In this document: one piece after another, positions 9,350-18,946 of the stretch | Position numbering within the stretch: position 1 is the stretch's first letter | Layout of the letters: each line of letters begins with the position of its first letter | Origin: JANLUX01 sp031366005 | Lineage (GTDB): Bacteria > Bacteroidota > Bacteroidia > AKYH767-A > OLB10 | Reading direction: 5' to 3' | Assembly (NCBI GenBank): GCA_031366005.1 | Contig: JANLZB010000022.1 | Span: 62,001 to 126,000 of the forward strand | DNA length: 64,000 nucleotides | The notes under the pieces: model-generated | Told to the model about the DNA's origin: nothing | The model's input: the letters and a program-made list of their open reading frames with translations, nothing else | The model's database searches: none | Program-made: the position numbers and the translations under genes

Positions 9350-9568
9350 AATGGTTAGTAGTATTTAGTAACGTTTACTGAATTGATGGTTTGTAAATTA
9401 CATTAACACAAATTTATATTAAAGCTTTGACCATTCGGTTGAAACAGGCAAATATATTTCGCATGAAAAAAAAACGGTTAATGAAAAACGCAAAGTTTGA
9501 ATTTACAAAGTATTTTAATGAATAATTAATTTCTATACTATTTAAAAGATTATTAAGCATATAAAAAC

Positions 9569-9596
9569 AAAGGAGAGAACAAACGTCCTCTCCTTT
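9569..9596 (-). terminator. Terminator downstream of the HtrA gene
   Basis: AAAGGAGAG and CTCTCCTTT form a perfect 9-bp stem; on the minus strand it is followed by GTTTTTAT. It lies 48 bases past the HtrA stop and isolates it from the sigma factor gene. Confidence 0.7.
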
Positions 9597-9643
9597 AAGT
9601 AAATTAAAAACTTTAAACTCACTCAGTATTTTTAAACTCTTAT

Positions 9644-11107
9644 TTACATTCCGAATCCATAATAAGCTCGCATGCCATTGGGATAAATACCTTCAATCAA
9701 CACACCGCCTTTTTTGTTTTGCAGATAATCAATGACATTGCTTGCACTGTCCACATCTTTGTTATCAATGCGTGTGATGATAAAACCTTCCTTAATGCCT
9801 GCACTTCTTAATTTACCTGTACCAAGGTCTTTTATTTTAACACCCGTTTCAATTCCTAATTTAGATTTTTCGCTGCTGCTGATATTTTCCAATGTTGCAC
9901 CCAAAGCATTCACTACTTCAGTTTCATTCTTTATTACACTGGTGTTGCCTTCTTTATTTCTTAAAGTTACAGTAATCACTTTTTCTTTTTCATCACGCAA
10001 CAGCGTTACATTTATTTTATCACCAGGACGATATAAGCCAACCTGCTCCTGTAATTCAGGCGAAGTTCTTACCGGTGCATCATTTATTTTGGTAATGATA
10101 TCTCCTTCTTTAATTCCTGCAGATGATGCAGCTCCACCGGGAGTCAACCCATTTACATAAACGCCATTATAATTTTTCAGGTCTTTATCTTTTGCAAGGT
10201 CTGCATCAATATCACGAATACTAACCCCGATAAAACCGCGCTGAACATTTCCATATTCCAATAAATCATCAACTACTTTTTTAACAATGTTAACGGGTAT
10301 TGCAAAAGAATATCCTGAATAATAACCTGTGTTGGATGCAATAGCTGCATTGATACCTATCAGTTCACCATTTGAATTTACCAATGCTCCGCCACTATTC
10401 CCGGGATTAACTGCAGCATCTGTTTGTATAAAAGATTCAATCGGGAATTTCTGATCAGGCAATATGTGTATGTTGCGCGCCTTTGCACTCACAATTCCTG
10501 CTGTAACGGTTGAAGTAAGATTAAAAGGATTTCCAACTGCCAGCACCCACTCGCCCACACGCACATTAGATGAGTTTCCATAACTGATATAAGGCAAACC
10601 TTTTTGTTCAACTTTTAAAAGTGCAAGGTCAGTAGATGGATCAGTGCCGATAACCTTTGCAGTATAAGTACGTTTATCATCCAATGTTACTTCCACTTTG
10701 TTGGCTTCATCCACCACATGATTATTGGTTACGATATAACCGTCTTCCGAAATAATTACGCCTGATCCACTTGCCTGTTGTTCAGGCATTTTTTGTTGCT
10801 GCTGCGGATTTCCAAAAAAGAAATTTCCAAAAGGATCGAAGAACGGGCTGCTGTAACCACCTTTAGCTTCATAAGTTGTTTTAACATGCACAACTGCCGG
10901 AACAGTGCTTTCAGCTGCCGAAGTAAAATCAATTGCCGATGTTGGAACTGAACCTGCATAATTTACTTTTTGCACCGGTAGTTTTGCGCTGATGTAATGG
11001 GTAGAAGTGGTGCCTGAATCAAAATAGTTTTTGTAAATACCGATTCCACCAACGCTGCCAATTAGTGCAGCTAACATTACCGATAGATTTTTTCTGATTG
11101 TATTCAT
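9644..11107 (-). CDS. HtrA/DegP-family periplasmic serine protease
   Basis: 487 residues. A signal anchor (about 8-27) leads to a trypsin-like protease domain with an intact triad: His in IVTNNHVVDEA, Asp in STDLALLKV and Ser in NPGNSGGAL. Two PDZ domains follow (about 290-385 and 395-485; GAASSAGIKEGDIITKI and RSAGIKEGFIITRI). Such enzymes degrade or refold damaged envelope proteins. A Gly/Phe/Gln-rich insert (PFFDPFGNFFFGNPQQQQ) in the LA loop region is usual in Bacteroidota. Monocistronic with its own terminator. Confidence 0.94.
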   Translation of the reverse strand: MNTIRKNLSVMLAALIGSVGGIGIYKNYFDSGTTSTHYISAKLPVQKVNYAGSVPTSAIDFTSAAESTVPAVVHVKTTYEAKGGYSSPFFDPFGNFFFGNPQQQQKMPEQQASGSGVIISEDGYIVTNNHVVDEANKVEVTLDDKRTYTAKVIGTDPSTDLALLKVEQKGLPYISYGNSSNVRVGEWVLAVGNPFNLTSTVTAGIVSAKARNIHILPDQKFPIESFIQTDAAVNPGNSGGALVNSNGELIGINAAIASNTGYYSGYSFAIPVNIVKKVVDDLLEYGNVQRGFIGVSIRDIDADLAKDKDLKNYNGVYVNGLTPGGAASSAGIKEGDIITKINDAPVRTSPELQEQVGLYRPGDKINVTLLRDEKEKVITVTLRNKEGNTSVIKNETEVVNALGATLENISSSEKSKLGIETGVKIKDLGTGKLRSAGIKEGFIITRIDNKDVDSASNVIDYLQNKKGGVLIEGIYPNGMRAYYGFGM

Positions 11108-11407
11108 AGTTTTAATTTTATTAGTTGTTGTGTTATTTAGTTATTAAGTTGTTAAGTTTAATTTTTACCTGTAGTTAACAATCCCACAACTTAGCAACTT
11201 ATTTTTTTTACTATCCTATACCAATTTGAATGCCACCAAAATTACACTGCCATTATGAATGAAATCTGAATTTAACTTTACTTTAACTGCCAAGAAAATA
11301 GGCAATAAGCAATGAACAAATACAAATTGTCTATTGCTATTGCTAATTGTCATTTGCCTATTGCAAATTGCCCTTTGCCTATTGCTAATTGAATTATTTT
11401 TACAACC
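11108..11407. repeat. Gene-free spacer with repeated words and hairpin potential
   Basis: This 300-base spacer lies between two divergent genes. From 11299 to 11391 short words recur in both orientations (GCAATAAGCAATG, CTATTGCTATTGC, TTTGCCTATTGC, CTATTGCTAATTG), able to fold into an AT-rich hairpin. Nearer the protease gene a second set (GTTGTTAAG ... CAACTTAGCAACTT) does the same. No coding potential is seen. Confidence 0.5.
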
Positions 11408-12196
11408 ATGCTTTTAAGCTTTTATAAATTCCAGGGCACAGGAAATGATTTTATTATTATCGATTGCATGACTCAAGCGTTAACTTTTAGTAAAGAACAA
11501 GTCCAGTTTTTATGTGACAGAAGATTTGGCATTGGTGCCGATGGACTCATGATGATTGCTCCGGATAAAGAAACGGATTTTTTAATGCAGTATTATAATG
11601 CAGATGGAAATATCAGTTCGATGTGTGGTAATGGCGGACGGTGTATCGTTAATTTTGCTGCTCACAAAAAATATATAGGATACGAAACCAATTTTGCTGC
11701 TATTGACGGATCGCATAAAGCAGTTATCATAAATGAAAATAATAATTTAGTACGGCTGCAGATGAGTGATGTGAACCAAATTCAGTTGAATGGCAATGAT
11801 ATTGTGCTTGACACCGGTTCACCGCACTATGTTCATTTTGTTAAATCAGCAAACGAAGTGAATGTAATTGAAGAAGCAAGAAAAATAAGGTACAGCGATC
11901 TCTATCGTGAAAAAGGAATCAATGTAAATTTTGTGGAGATACAGGATGATTGCTTATACATTCGAACTTATGAGCGTGGAGTGGAGGATGAAACATTAAG
12001 CTGCGGCACAGGAGTTACCGCATCTGTGCTCGCTTCAGCTTTTACCAAGCAAATTGCTGAAAGCGGAAGACAAAAAGTAAAAACACCGGGAGGAGAATTA
12101 TATGTGCAATACGAGAAAGATAAAGAGGGTTTCAAAAATGTATGGCTTGAAGGTGAAGCCACTTTTGTTTACAAAGGAGAAATAAATATTTTATGA
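11408..12196 (+). CDS. dapF: Diaminopimelate epimerase
   Basis: 262 residues, normal for the family. DapF interconverts LL- and meso-diaminopimelate for lysine and peptidoglycan synthesis. Both catalytic cysteines are present, in MCGNGGRC (about residue 77) and TLSCGTG (about 199), with the N-terminal FQGTGNDFIIID motif and the substrate-binding GGELYVQY region. The stop codon overlaps the start of the downstream acetyltransferase by 4 bases, indicating translational coupling. Confidence 0.95.
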   Translation: MLLSFYKFQGTGNDFIIIDCMTQALTFSKEQVQFLCDRRFGIGADGLMMIAPDKETDFLMQYYNADGNISSMCGNGGRCIVNFAAHKKYIGYETNFAAIDGSHKAVIINENNNLVRLQMSDVNQIQLNGNDIVLDTGSPHYVHFVKSANEVNVIEEARKIRYSDLYREKGINVNFVEIQDDCLYIRTYERGVEDETLSCGTGVTASVLASAFTKQIAESGRQKVKTPGGELYVQYEKDKEGFKNVWLEGEATFVYKGEINIL

Positions 12197-12735
12197 TAAG
12201 AGGCACAAGTATTATTTTACGCGCTTTAGAACCGCAGGATGTTGACCTGATGATGATCTATGAAAACGACATGGACATCTGGCCTGTGAGCGGAACATTG
12301 GTTCCTTATTCGCGCTACACGCTTGAACAATTTTACAAAAACGCTGTGCAGGATATTTACACTGCAAAGCAATTGCGACTTGCTATTGAAGTAATAAAAG
12401 AAGCACACCGCGGACCAACCATTGGTTATGTTGATCTTTATGAATTTGAACCTCAACAACGCAGAGCCGGAGTAGGAATTTTAGTCGGGGATAAAAAGGA
12501 GCGCAAGAAAGGTTACGCTACTGAAGCTCTTAAACTGTTAACAAAATATTGTTTTGATACTTTGAACCTTCACCAGTTACATTGCCAGATTGAAAACTCA
12601 AATAAAGAAAGTATTAACCTTTTTAAGAAAGCCGGTTATAAAGAATGTGGTGAGCTAAAAGATTGGGTTGTTTTTAATGGCGGATGGCATTCGGTTACAT
12701 TAATGCAGATCATTCGTCCAAAGCCGGTGATATGA
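12193..12735 (+). CDS. GNAT-family N-acetyltransferase
   Basis: 180 residues with the RimJ/RimL/SpeG-like GNAT fold: ILRALEPQDVDLMMIYEND at the start, acetyl-CoA-binding region VGILVGDKKERKKGYATEAL (about 92-115), then LNLHQLHCQIENSNKESI and FKKAGYKECGELKDW. It transfers an acetyl group from acetyl-CoA to an amine. The substrate may be spermidine, ribosomal protein or another small molecule, and the dapF overlap does not settle which. Confidence 0.9.
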   Translation: MIRGTSIILRALEPQDVDLMMIYENDMDIWPVSGTLVPYSRYTLEQFYKNAVQDIYTAKQLRLAIEVIKEAHRGPTIGYVDLYEFEPQQRRAGVGILVGDKKERKKGYATEALKLLTKYCFDTLNLHQLHCQIENSNKESINLFKKAGYKECGELKDWVVFNGGWHSVTLMQIIRPKPVI

Positions 12736-12947
12736 TTTCAAATACAAAGAGATTGTAAATTTGATTAAAGGCTGTTTGTTATTCTGCAAAAAAACATGAT
12801 ATATATTAGGAGAATAATCGCAGACAACTGTTCCCCTTTAGGGATAGGGGTATCATGAATAACAAAAAAAAATTATTTACAAATCGTAATTCTCATTAGC
12901 ACTTATTAATGTACGAGCATGTTATTTGAACTGAATAGTAATTTCTA

Positions 12948-13187
12948 TTAAAACAACTCATCAATCAATTGTTCTTTTGTTTTTCCAAAATGGTTTGCCA
13001 CATCATTCAGTATGTTATTGAATGTTCCAATTCTTAAAGGATTATGATTTGGAATGGTTACATGATGTTCCCCGTTTTGTTGTGTTGTTAAGCGAATATG
13101 ACTTCCTGATTGACGGGTGGGTTGGTAATCAAATTTACCTAATTTTTTAATTAGCTCTTTTGAAGAAATATCTCTTGGTATTTTCAT
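12948..13187 (-). CDS. hicA: HicA-family mRNA interferase toxin
   Basis: 79 residues, the usual HicA size. Fold motifs are visible: SSKELIKKLGKFDYQPTRQ, the catalytic His of SGSHIRLTT and the second conserved VTIPNHNPLRIGTFNNIL. HicA is a double-stranded-RNA-binding-fold ribonuclease that cleaves mRNA and is held inactive by HicB. The start codon overlaps the stop of the upstream antitoxin-like gene (ATGA type). Gene order is antitoxin then toxin, the reverse of classic hicAB but common in this subgroup. Confidence 0.88.
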   Translation of the reverse strand: MKIPRDISSKELIKKLGKFDYQPTRQSGSHIRLTTQQNGEHHVTIPNHNPLRIGTFNNILNDVANHFGKTKEQLIDELF

Positions 13188-13396
13188 GCAACCAATGCGA
13201 ACAATTCTTCTTTCACATAATGAATCCTTATCAATTTAGGAAGTTGTTCTTTTTCAAAATGGCATTTAACCGCATCAGTAATCATTTCTTTTAATAAACT
13301 CATATTATCAGCCTCGGTAAAAATGGAGTATTCAACAGAACGCGCTGTTAAACCTCCTTCAGGAGCATCTTCAACAATGAATAATAGTTCAGTCAT
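13184..13396 (-). CDS. hicB: HicB-like antitoxin, short form
   Basis: 70 residues from the ATG at 13396; an in-frame TTG at 13408 lies inside the likely promoter and is a poorer start. It has a HicB-like partial RNase H fold (LLFIVEDAPEGGLTARSVEYSIFTEAD) but no C-terminal DNA-binding domain, so autoregulation would need another partner. Proteins of this type are often mislabelled as 2-oxoisovalerate dehydrogenase. Identification rests on adjacency and overlap with hicA as well as the fold. Confidence 0.78.
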   Translation of the reverse strand: MTELLFIVEDAPEGGLTARSVEYSIFTEADNMSLLKEMITDAVKCHFEKEQLPKLIRIHYVKEELFALVA

Positions 13397-13405
13397 TTTT
13401 TTTGT

Positions 13406-13413
13406 CAAAGATA
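13406..13413 (-). promoter_or_regulatory. -7 element (TATCTTTG) of the hicBA-type pair
   Basis: On the minus strand TATCTTTG matches TAnnTTTG and ends nine bases before the hicB ATG, implying a nearly leaderless transcript. No clear -33 TTG is seen. Confidence 0.35.
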
Positions 13414-13532
13414 AAGTTTAAGCATTTAATTTAAAGTCGTTTCTATGAATAGCCGCAGATTTGAAGAAAAGTCAATAGGAGAAATCCTGTACAAATTGTT
13501 TCTTTGAGCAAAAGTTAAAGGCTACAGTTATA

Positions 13533-15554
13533 ATGTTGCGTCTCATTAAAATCAAAACCAAAACAATCCGTTTAATTTTTCTTATTGCACTGTGCAGCAC
13601 AATTTTTTTTATCAATTGGTTTTGCTCTCCACAAAAAAAATCTATTGAATCAAAAAAAACTTATGCAAGTTTAATTGACTCCACACAATATGTTGGAATG
13701 ACTCAATGCCGTTTGTGTCATGAAAGTATTTACAACACTTTTCTGGAAACAGGCATGGGAAAATCATTTGATATTGTAAGCAAGAAAAAATCTTCTGCAC
13801 GATTTGATGAACATGCTTTAGTATATGACAAGTACAAAGATTTTTATTATAGACCTTATTGGGAAGGAGATAGTTTGAAGTTTATGGAGTTCCGATTGGA
13901 AGGAAAAGACACAGTGCATAAAAGAATTCAAACGATAAATTATATTGTGGGTTCGGGACAGCATACCAACTCGCATATTATTAATACCAATAATTTTTTA
14001 AACCAGGCACCGCTCACTTTCTATACTCAAAAAGGTCATTGGGATTTACCACCCGGTTTTGAAAATGGACATAACTCACGTTTCAATCGTTTGATTGGTT
14101 TGGAATGCATGACCTGTCACAACGGTTACCCGAAATTTGAATTGGGATCAGAAAATAAATTTATTGAAATAAAAAACGGAATTGATTGCGAACGTTGTCA
14201 CGGACCGGGAAGTGAACACGTAAAGCAAAAATCAGCAGGTATTGTTGTTGATACAGCTAAAGAAATTGATTACAGCATTGTGAATCCTTCGAAGCTGCCG
14301 ATCAATCTTCAACTGGATGTTTGCCAGCGTTGTCATATACAAGGCAATGCAGTTTTGAATGAAGGAAAATCTTTTTTTGATTTCAAACCCGGTATGCATT
14401 TATCTGAAGTGATGAATGTATTTATGCCTGTGTATAAAGGCAGCGAAGAAGAACATATTATGGCTTCGCACGCTGAACGGATGAAGCTTAGCAAATGTTT
14501 TATTGAAACGATGAGCCGCGTTGAAAAACAAAGTACAGCTCATGAGCTTGCATTGAAACCGTATAAAAATGCATTGACCTGTGTTACCTGCCATGATCCG
14601 CATGTGAGCAGACTGGTAACAGATAAAAAAGTTTTTAATTCCAAGTGCAATAATTGTCATCAGGCAGGTAAAGATCATTTGTGTTCGGAAAAAGAATCAG
14701 TGCAGGCAAAAGCAAATTTTAATTGTGTGCAATGTCACATGCCAGAAAATGGGACAACAGATATTCCTCATGTGAATGTGCATGATCATCGCATTGCAGT
14801 GCATAAATCTTTGAATGAAATTAATAAGGTAAAAAGTTTTATCGGAATTAACTGTATCAACAATTCAAATCCTTCCAATCAAACTAAAGCAAAAGCATTC
14901 ATTGCTTATTATGAAAAGTTTGGATTTGATATTTCAGTCCTGGATTCTGCTTTAAAATATCTTGATCAAAAAGATTTGAGTAAAAACTTTAAATCGCTTG
15001 TACAGGTTTATTATCTGAAGCAGGATTATGATCGTGTAACTAAAATTGCAGGTGATGTAAATGCTTTATCGCAGCTCAATAAAAAAACTTATGATAATAA
15101 TGATGCATGGACCAGTTATCGTATAGCTGAATCTCATAATAATGTTGGTGATAATAAAAATGCATTAAATTATTTTGAAAATGCTTACCGGTTAACACCA
15201 GATTATGATGAGTTTGCAAATAAATATGCAACGGCTTTATTGATGCAGAAAAAAAACAGTGAAGCAAAAATAGTGTTGGAGAAATTAATAAACGAGCATC
15301 CAAATTATGTGCAGGGTTTAAGTAATCTGGGATTTTATTATTTAAGTAATGAAAACAATTCACAAAAAGCAGAAGCGTTATATAATCGTGCTATAGCACT
15401 TGATCCTGATTATGAACAGGCACTATTAAACAAAGCAGGATTATTAATGGCGACAAATAGAAGACAAGAAGCAGTGACATTGTTACAGAAAATTGTAAAG
15501 AAAAATCCTAAGAATGAGAAAGCCAAAATGATTTTGAAACAATTAAGTACATAA
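13533..15554 (+). CDS. Seven-heme c-type cytochrome with C-terminal TPR repeats
   Basis: 673 residues. The N terminus is a signal anchor or lipoprotein signal (INWFCSPQKK). Seven CxxCH heme-attachment motifs begin at residues 59, 192, 219, 264, 350, 372 and 398, so seven covalent hemes are expected after maturation outside the cytoplasm. Spacing resembles the cytochrome c554/NrfA-like multiheme superfamily. From about residue 440 to the end is a TPR superhelix (ALNYFENAYRLTPDY, AEALYNRAIALDPDY, AVTLLQKIVKKNPKN). The fusion suggests an electron-transfer module tethered to a protein scaffold. Substrate unknown; no quinol oxidase or maturation genes are adjacent. Confidence 0.88.
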   Translation: MLRLIKIKTKTIRLIFLIALCSTIFFINWFCSPQKKSIESKKTYASLIDSTQYVGMTQCRLCHESIYNTFLETGMGKSFDIVSKKKSSARFDEHALVYDKYKDFYYRPYWEGDSLKFMEFRLEGKDTVHKRIQTINYIVGSGQHTNSHIINTNNFLNQAPLTFYTQKGHWDLPPGFENGHNSRFNRLIGLECMTCHNGYPKFELGSENKFIEIKNGIDCERCHGPGSEHVKQKSAGIVVDTAKEIDYSIVNPSKLPINLQLDVCQRCHIQGNAVLNEGKSFFDFKPGMHLSEVMNVFMPVYKGSEEEHIMASHAERMKLSKCFIETMSRVEKQSTAHELALKPYKNALTCVTCHDPHVSRLVTDKKVFNSKCNNCHQAGKDHLCSEKESVQAKANFNCVQCHMPENGTTDIPHVNVHDHRIAVHKSLNEINKVKSFIGINCINNSNPSNQTKAKAFIAYYEKFGFDISVLDSALKYLDQKDLSKNFKSLVQVYYLKQDYDRVTKIAGDVNALSQLNKKTYDNNDAWTSYRIAESHNNVGDNKNALNYFENAYRLTPDYDEFANKYATALLMQKKNSEAKIVLEKLINEHPNYVQGLSNLGFYYLSNENNSQKAEALYNRAIALDPDYEQALLNKAGLLMATNRRQEAVTLLQKIVKKNPKNEKAKMILKQLST

Positions 15555-15565
15555 AATAAAACTTT

Positions 15566-15630
15566 CGTAATTGCGAGGAACGGAGCAATCTTTTCATAGC
15601 AACAGATTGCTTCGTTCCTCGCAATGACGG
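15566..15630. repeat. Dispersed palindromic repeat (family A), copy 1
   Basis: A 65-base near-perfect hairpin: ATTGCGAGGAACGGAGCAAT pairs with ATTGCTTCGTTCCTCGCAAT around a TTTTCATAGC-containing loop. A second copy with the same arms and loop lies at 48033-48098. It sits between the cytochrome and mltG and may end transcription or act as a REP-type element. Confidence 0.85.
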
Positions 15631-15644
15631 GTAAATAACATTAA

Positions 15645-16709
15645 ATGCCAAAAAAGAAAAAGAAAAAAATGACTCCTTTTAAACGCGTGTTGTATGCTTT
15701 TATAGGAGTGATGTTTGTTGCAGGATTAATTACGGCTTATACTTTTTATCGCAAAGTTTTTGCTCCCAATGTAATTTTAAGACACCGTACTGTTGAATAT
15801 ATTTATATACCTACCGGATCAACCTTTGTGGATGTTTTGCGGATTCTTCAAAAAGAAGATTTGTTGCGCAACAGCGAATCATTTACATGGGTGGCTGAGC
15901 AAATGGATTATACGAATAATGTGAAGCCCGGTAAGTACCAGGTGAAATCACGAATGAATAATAAAGAATTAATCAGCCTGCTTCGTTCCGGAAAGCAAAC
16001 TCCGGTAAAGGTTACTTTTAATAATATACGAACTGTAGAACAACTTGCGGGCACTGTTTCAAAAAAGATTGAAGCTGATTCTAATTCCATTGTAAGTTTT
16101 TTTCGTGATGAGTATATTCAAAAATCGTATGGCTTCACTTCGCAAAACAGTATGTCGGTTTTAATTCCTAATACTTATGAGATGTATTGGAATACATCAG
16201 CTAAAGAATTTTTTGACCGTATGGCAAAAGAATATAAAAAGTTCTGGACCGATGCACGCAAACAAAAGGCACATGAAATAAATCTTTCACAAACAGAAGT
16301 TAGTACACTTGCATCAATTGTTGAACAGGAAACAAGAAAGAATGACGAGAAAAATATGGTGGCCGGTGTTTATATGAACCGTTATATCAAAGGATGGAAG
16401 TTGGAAGCAGACCCCACATTGGTTTTTGCACTTGGTGATTTTACAGTGCGAAGAGTGTTGAGTGCTTATAAAGAAATTGATTCTCCTTACAATACTTACA
16501 TGTACACTGGCTTTCCTCCCGGACCGATTTGCATTCCATCCATTTCTTCAATTGATGCTGTGCTTAATTACAGCAAACACAACTATATGTTTTTTTGTGC
16601 GAAAGATGATTTCTCAGGTTATCATGCATTTGCTAAAACATACAATGATCATCTGGTGAATGCCAGACGTTTTCAAAAAGCATTGAACCGGAGAGGTATA
16701 ATGGGGTAG
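15645..16709 (+). CDS. mltG: Endolytic murein transglycosylase MltG (YceG family)
   Basis: 354 residues: a basic cytoplasmic start, one membrane segment (about 13-35), a LysM-like region (about 50-110) and the YceG catalytic domain. The catalytic Glu lies in LASIVEQETRKN (about residue 228), followed by AGVYMNRY, LEADPTLVFALG and SPYNTYMYTGFPPGPIC, all family signatures. MltG cuts nascent glycan strands and helps set their length. It normally acts at the inner membrane facing the periplasm. Confidence 0.95.
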   Translation: MPKKKKKKMTPFKRVLYAFIGVMFVAGLITAYTFYRKVFAPNVILRHRTVEYIYIPTGSTFVDVLRILQKEDLLRNSESFTWVAEQMDYTNNVKPGKYQVKSRMNNKELISLLRSGKQTPVKVTFNNIRTVEQLAGTVSKKIEADSNSIVSFFRDEYIQKSYGFTSQNSMSVLIPNTYEMYWNTSAKEFFDRMAKEYKKFWTDARKQKAHEINLSQTEVSTLASIVEQETRKNDEKNMVAGVYMNRYIKGWKLEADPTLVFALGDFTVRRVLSAYKEIDSPYNTYMYTGFPPGPICIPSISSIDAVLNYSKHNYMFFCAKDDFSGYHAFAKTYNDHLVNARRFQKALNRRGIMG

Positions 16710-16818
16710 GTGAATAATTAAATTGACATTCTTAATTCAGGAATATACTCTCTGCGCATTTCCGGTGTTGTAAGTAAATTACTTGTGTTATAGACTTAAG
16801 ATACTCGCTGTAATTCCT

Positions 16819-16826
16819 TAAATTTG
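16819..16826 (+). promoter_or_regulatory. -7 promoter-like element (TAAATTTG)
   Basis: TAAATTTG fits TAnnTTTG and ends nine bases before the ATG at 16836, which would give an almost leaderless mRNA. No convincing -33 TTG at the proper spacing. Confidence 0.3.
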
Positions 16827-16835
16827 CGAGTACAC

Positions 16836-18932
16836 ATGAGCCATTTTAAACAACACCGCTTTAAGCGGTATATTCATTTCCTTGTCCTTATTTGCGGAAT
16901 GATTTATTTCATTTCTTCCTGCAAACGTGATGACCAACGCGCTCAATGGGATACAGAGATTATCACTCCATTATTAAAATCATCGTTAGGAATAAAAGAT
17001 TTGCTGAATGATACTTCAATAAGTGCCAATGCTGACAGTTCTATAAAACTGGTTTATCAAAATCATTTGTATGATGTATCGCTTGATTCGCTGTTCAGGT
17101 TTTTTGATACCAGTGTTACCAAAGTTTATAATATTGATTCAATAAGTTTACTTGATCAGCATATTGTGTATTCTGTTTCATTGGGTTATTTATATCCTGC
17201 ATTAGGTTCGCAAAACGGAACCAGTACTATCATTCCACCATTTACATTTCCATCAACACCTGATACTACTATTAATGTTGATAGCTTATTTCAGACAATG
17301 ACACTGGTAACCGGATACATTGATATTGCGATTACGAATGGATTTCCAGTACCTATTACCAATCTCATTTTTCTTTTGAAAGATTCAATTACAGGTGTTT
17401 ATCTTGCACAGGATACATTCGCTTTGATTCCACCGAATACCACGGCTACGAAAACGGTATCGCTGGCTGGAAAAACTGTAAACTCTAAGTTAACAGCGAG
17501 AATAGTAAGCATGAATACACCGGGTTCAGGGTTTACGCCTGTGTTAATTGATACCTCAGATGCACTCACTGCTGATCTGCGCATTCATGACCTGCATCCA
17601 TCTTATGCTACTGCTATTTTTCCAACACAGAATTTAGTGGATAAGGCACAGGCATTTAAGTTTGATCTCGGAAAAGTACAGCTCAAAGAAGCAGTCGTAA
17701 AAAAAGGTGCTATCGTAATTAATTTGTACAGCACGTTGCAGGATAGTGTGCATTTTACTTACAGTCTTCCTAATGCAACCAAAAATGGAAACCAGTTTAT
17801 TGTTACCCGTACATTGCCTCCGGCTCCTCCGGGAGGTATAAGCTCTTTTTCCAATTCCTATGACTTCACGGATTATCATCTTGATATGCGGGGTGACTTA
17901 AGCATTAGTCAGGATACTGTTAACACGATGTATAATGTTTTCCAGGCACGTGTAGATTCAACAGGACAGATGAAAACGCTTTCGCTAAATGACAGTATTT
18001 ATGCAAACATTGGTTTCCAGGGTGTGACACCTGCTTATGGTCGTGGTTACCTTGGTCAGGACACTTTTAATTTCGGTCCTGCAAGTTTATATATTGATAT
18101 GTTTAAAAATATTAATGCAAACAATTTTCAGTTGCAGGATGTGAAGATGAGCATTGATGTGGAGAATAATATTGGTGCTGACGGCACAGTGTTTATACAA
18201 AACATGCGATCAGTGAATACAAGAAATAATATTACTGTTCCGTTAACGGGAGCAATTCTCAGCAGTCCTATTTTAATTCCCCGTGCCATTGATCCGGGTG
18301 GTTTTAATGCTGTTCCTGCAATTCCGGCAGTAACGAGTTATGTCTTGAACGGAAGCAATTCCAATGCACCTGCATTTGTAAGCAACCTGCCTAACCGCAT
18401 TGATTATTCACTGGAGTTGCAAACGAATCCGCTTGGTAATGTTTCGGTTTTTAATGATTTTGTTTATTCAGATAAATTAATGCGCTTTGATCTTAATCTC
18501 GAAATACCATTATCATTTGTGGCTGATGACCTTACTTTATTTGATACAGTAAATGTTTCTGTTAACGCAGTGGATCTTTCACGTATTACCGGAGGCACGC
18601 TGACACTGATTGCTGATAACGGATTTCCATTTGATGCAACAGTGCAAATGTTTATGCTTGATAAATTCAATAATGTAACGGATTCACTGTTTGCGAATAC
18701 TATTATTACTGCTGCGCCTGTGAATGCGAATGGAAAAGTAACAGTGAAAAAAAAGAGCAAGCTCATAATCCCTGTAACGCAGGAACGCATCTATCGCTTT
18801 TTACATGAAACACCGAGAATGAAAGTGATCTCACATTTTACAACAAAGCCAACCGGACAAACAATAAAAATTTACAGTGATTACCGACTGGATTTGCAAT
18901 TGACCGGTGATTTTAATTACAGAACAAACTGA
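16836..18932 (+). CDS. Large outer-membrane lipoprotein of unknown function
   Basis: 698 residues from the ATG at 16836; an in-frame TTG four codons earlier is less likely. A lipoprotein signal ends at the SSC lipobox (about residue 29), so the protein is lipid-anchored. The mature part is Ser/Thr/Asp/Asn-rich with beta-strand periodicity and no recognised enzymatic motif. It resembles Bacteroidota lipoproteins of immunoglobulin-like or beta-sandwich fold. The next gene (DUF5723 barrel) begins 14 bases downstream, so the two probably form an operon and may act together at the outer membrane. Confidence 0.72.
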   Translation: MSHFKQHRFKRYIHFLVLICGMIYFISSCKRDDQRAQWDTEIITPLLKSSLGIKDLLNDTSISANADSSIKLVYQNHLYDVSLDSLFRFFDTSVTKVYNIDSISLLDQHIVYSVSLGYLYPALGSQNGTSTIIPPFTFPSTPDTTINVDSLFQTMTLVTGYIDIAITNGFPVPITNLIFLLKDSITGVYLAQDTFALIPPNTTATKTVSLAGKTVNSKLTARIVSMNTPGSGFTPVLIDTSDALTADLRIHDLHPSYATAIFPTQNLVDKAQAFKFDLGKVQLKEAVVKKGAIVINLYSTLQDSVHFTYSLPNATKNGNQFIVTRTLPPAPPGGISSFSNSYDFTDYHLDMRGDLSISQDTVNTMYNVFQARVDSTGQMKTLSLNDSIYANIGFQGVTPAYGRGYLGQDTFNFGPASLYIDMFKNINANNFQLQDVKMSIDVENNIGADGTVFIQNMRSVNTRNNITVPLTGAILSSPILIPRAIDPGGFNAVPAIPAVTSYVLNGSNSNAPAFVSNLPNRIDYSLELQTNPLGNVSVFNDFVYSDKLMRFDLNLEIPLSFVADDLTLFDTVNVSVNAVDLSRITGGTLTLIADNGFPFDATVQMFMLDKFNNVTDSLFANTIITAAPVNANGKVTVKKKSKLIIPVTQERIYRFLHETPRMKVISHFTTKPTGQTIKIYSDYRLDLQLTGDFNYRTN

Positions 18933-18946
18933 TTTCATGATTGTGT

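Noticed and set aside
12736..12947. Possible insertion remnant after the acetyltransferase gene
   Set aside because: Only weak split inverted matches (GTTATTC ... CATGATA) and a CCCCTTTAGGGATAGGGG hairpin, too little to call an element.
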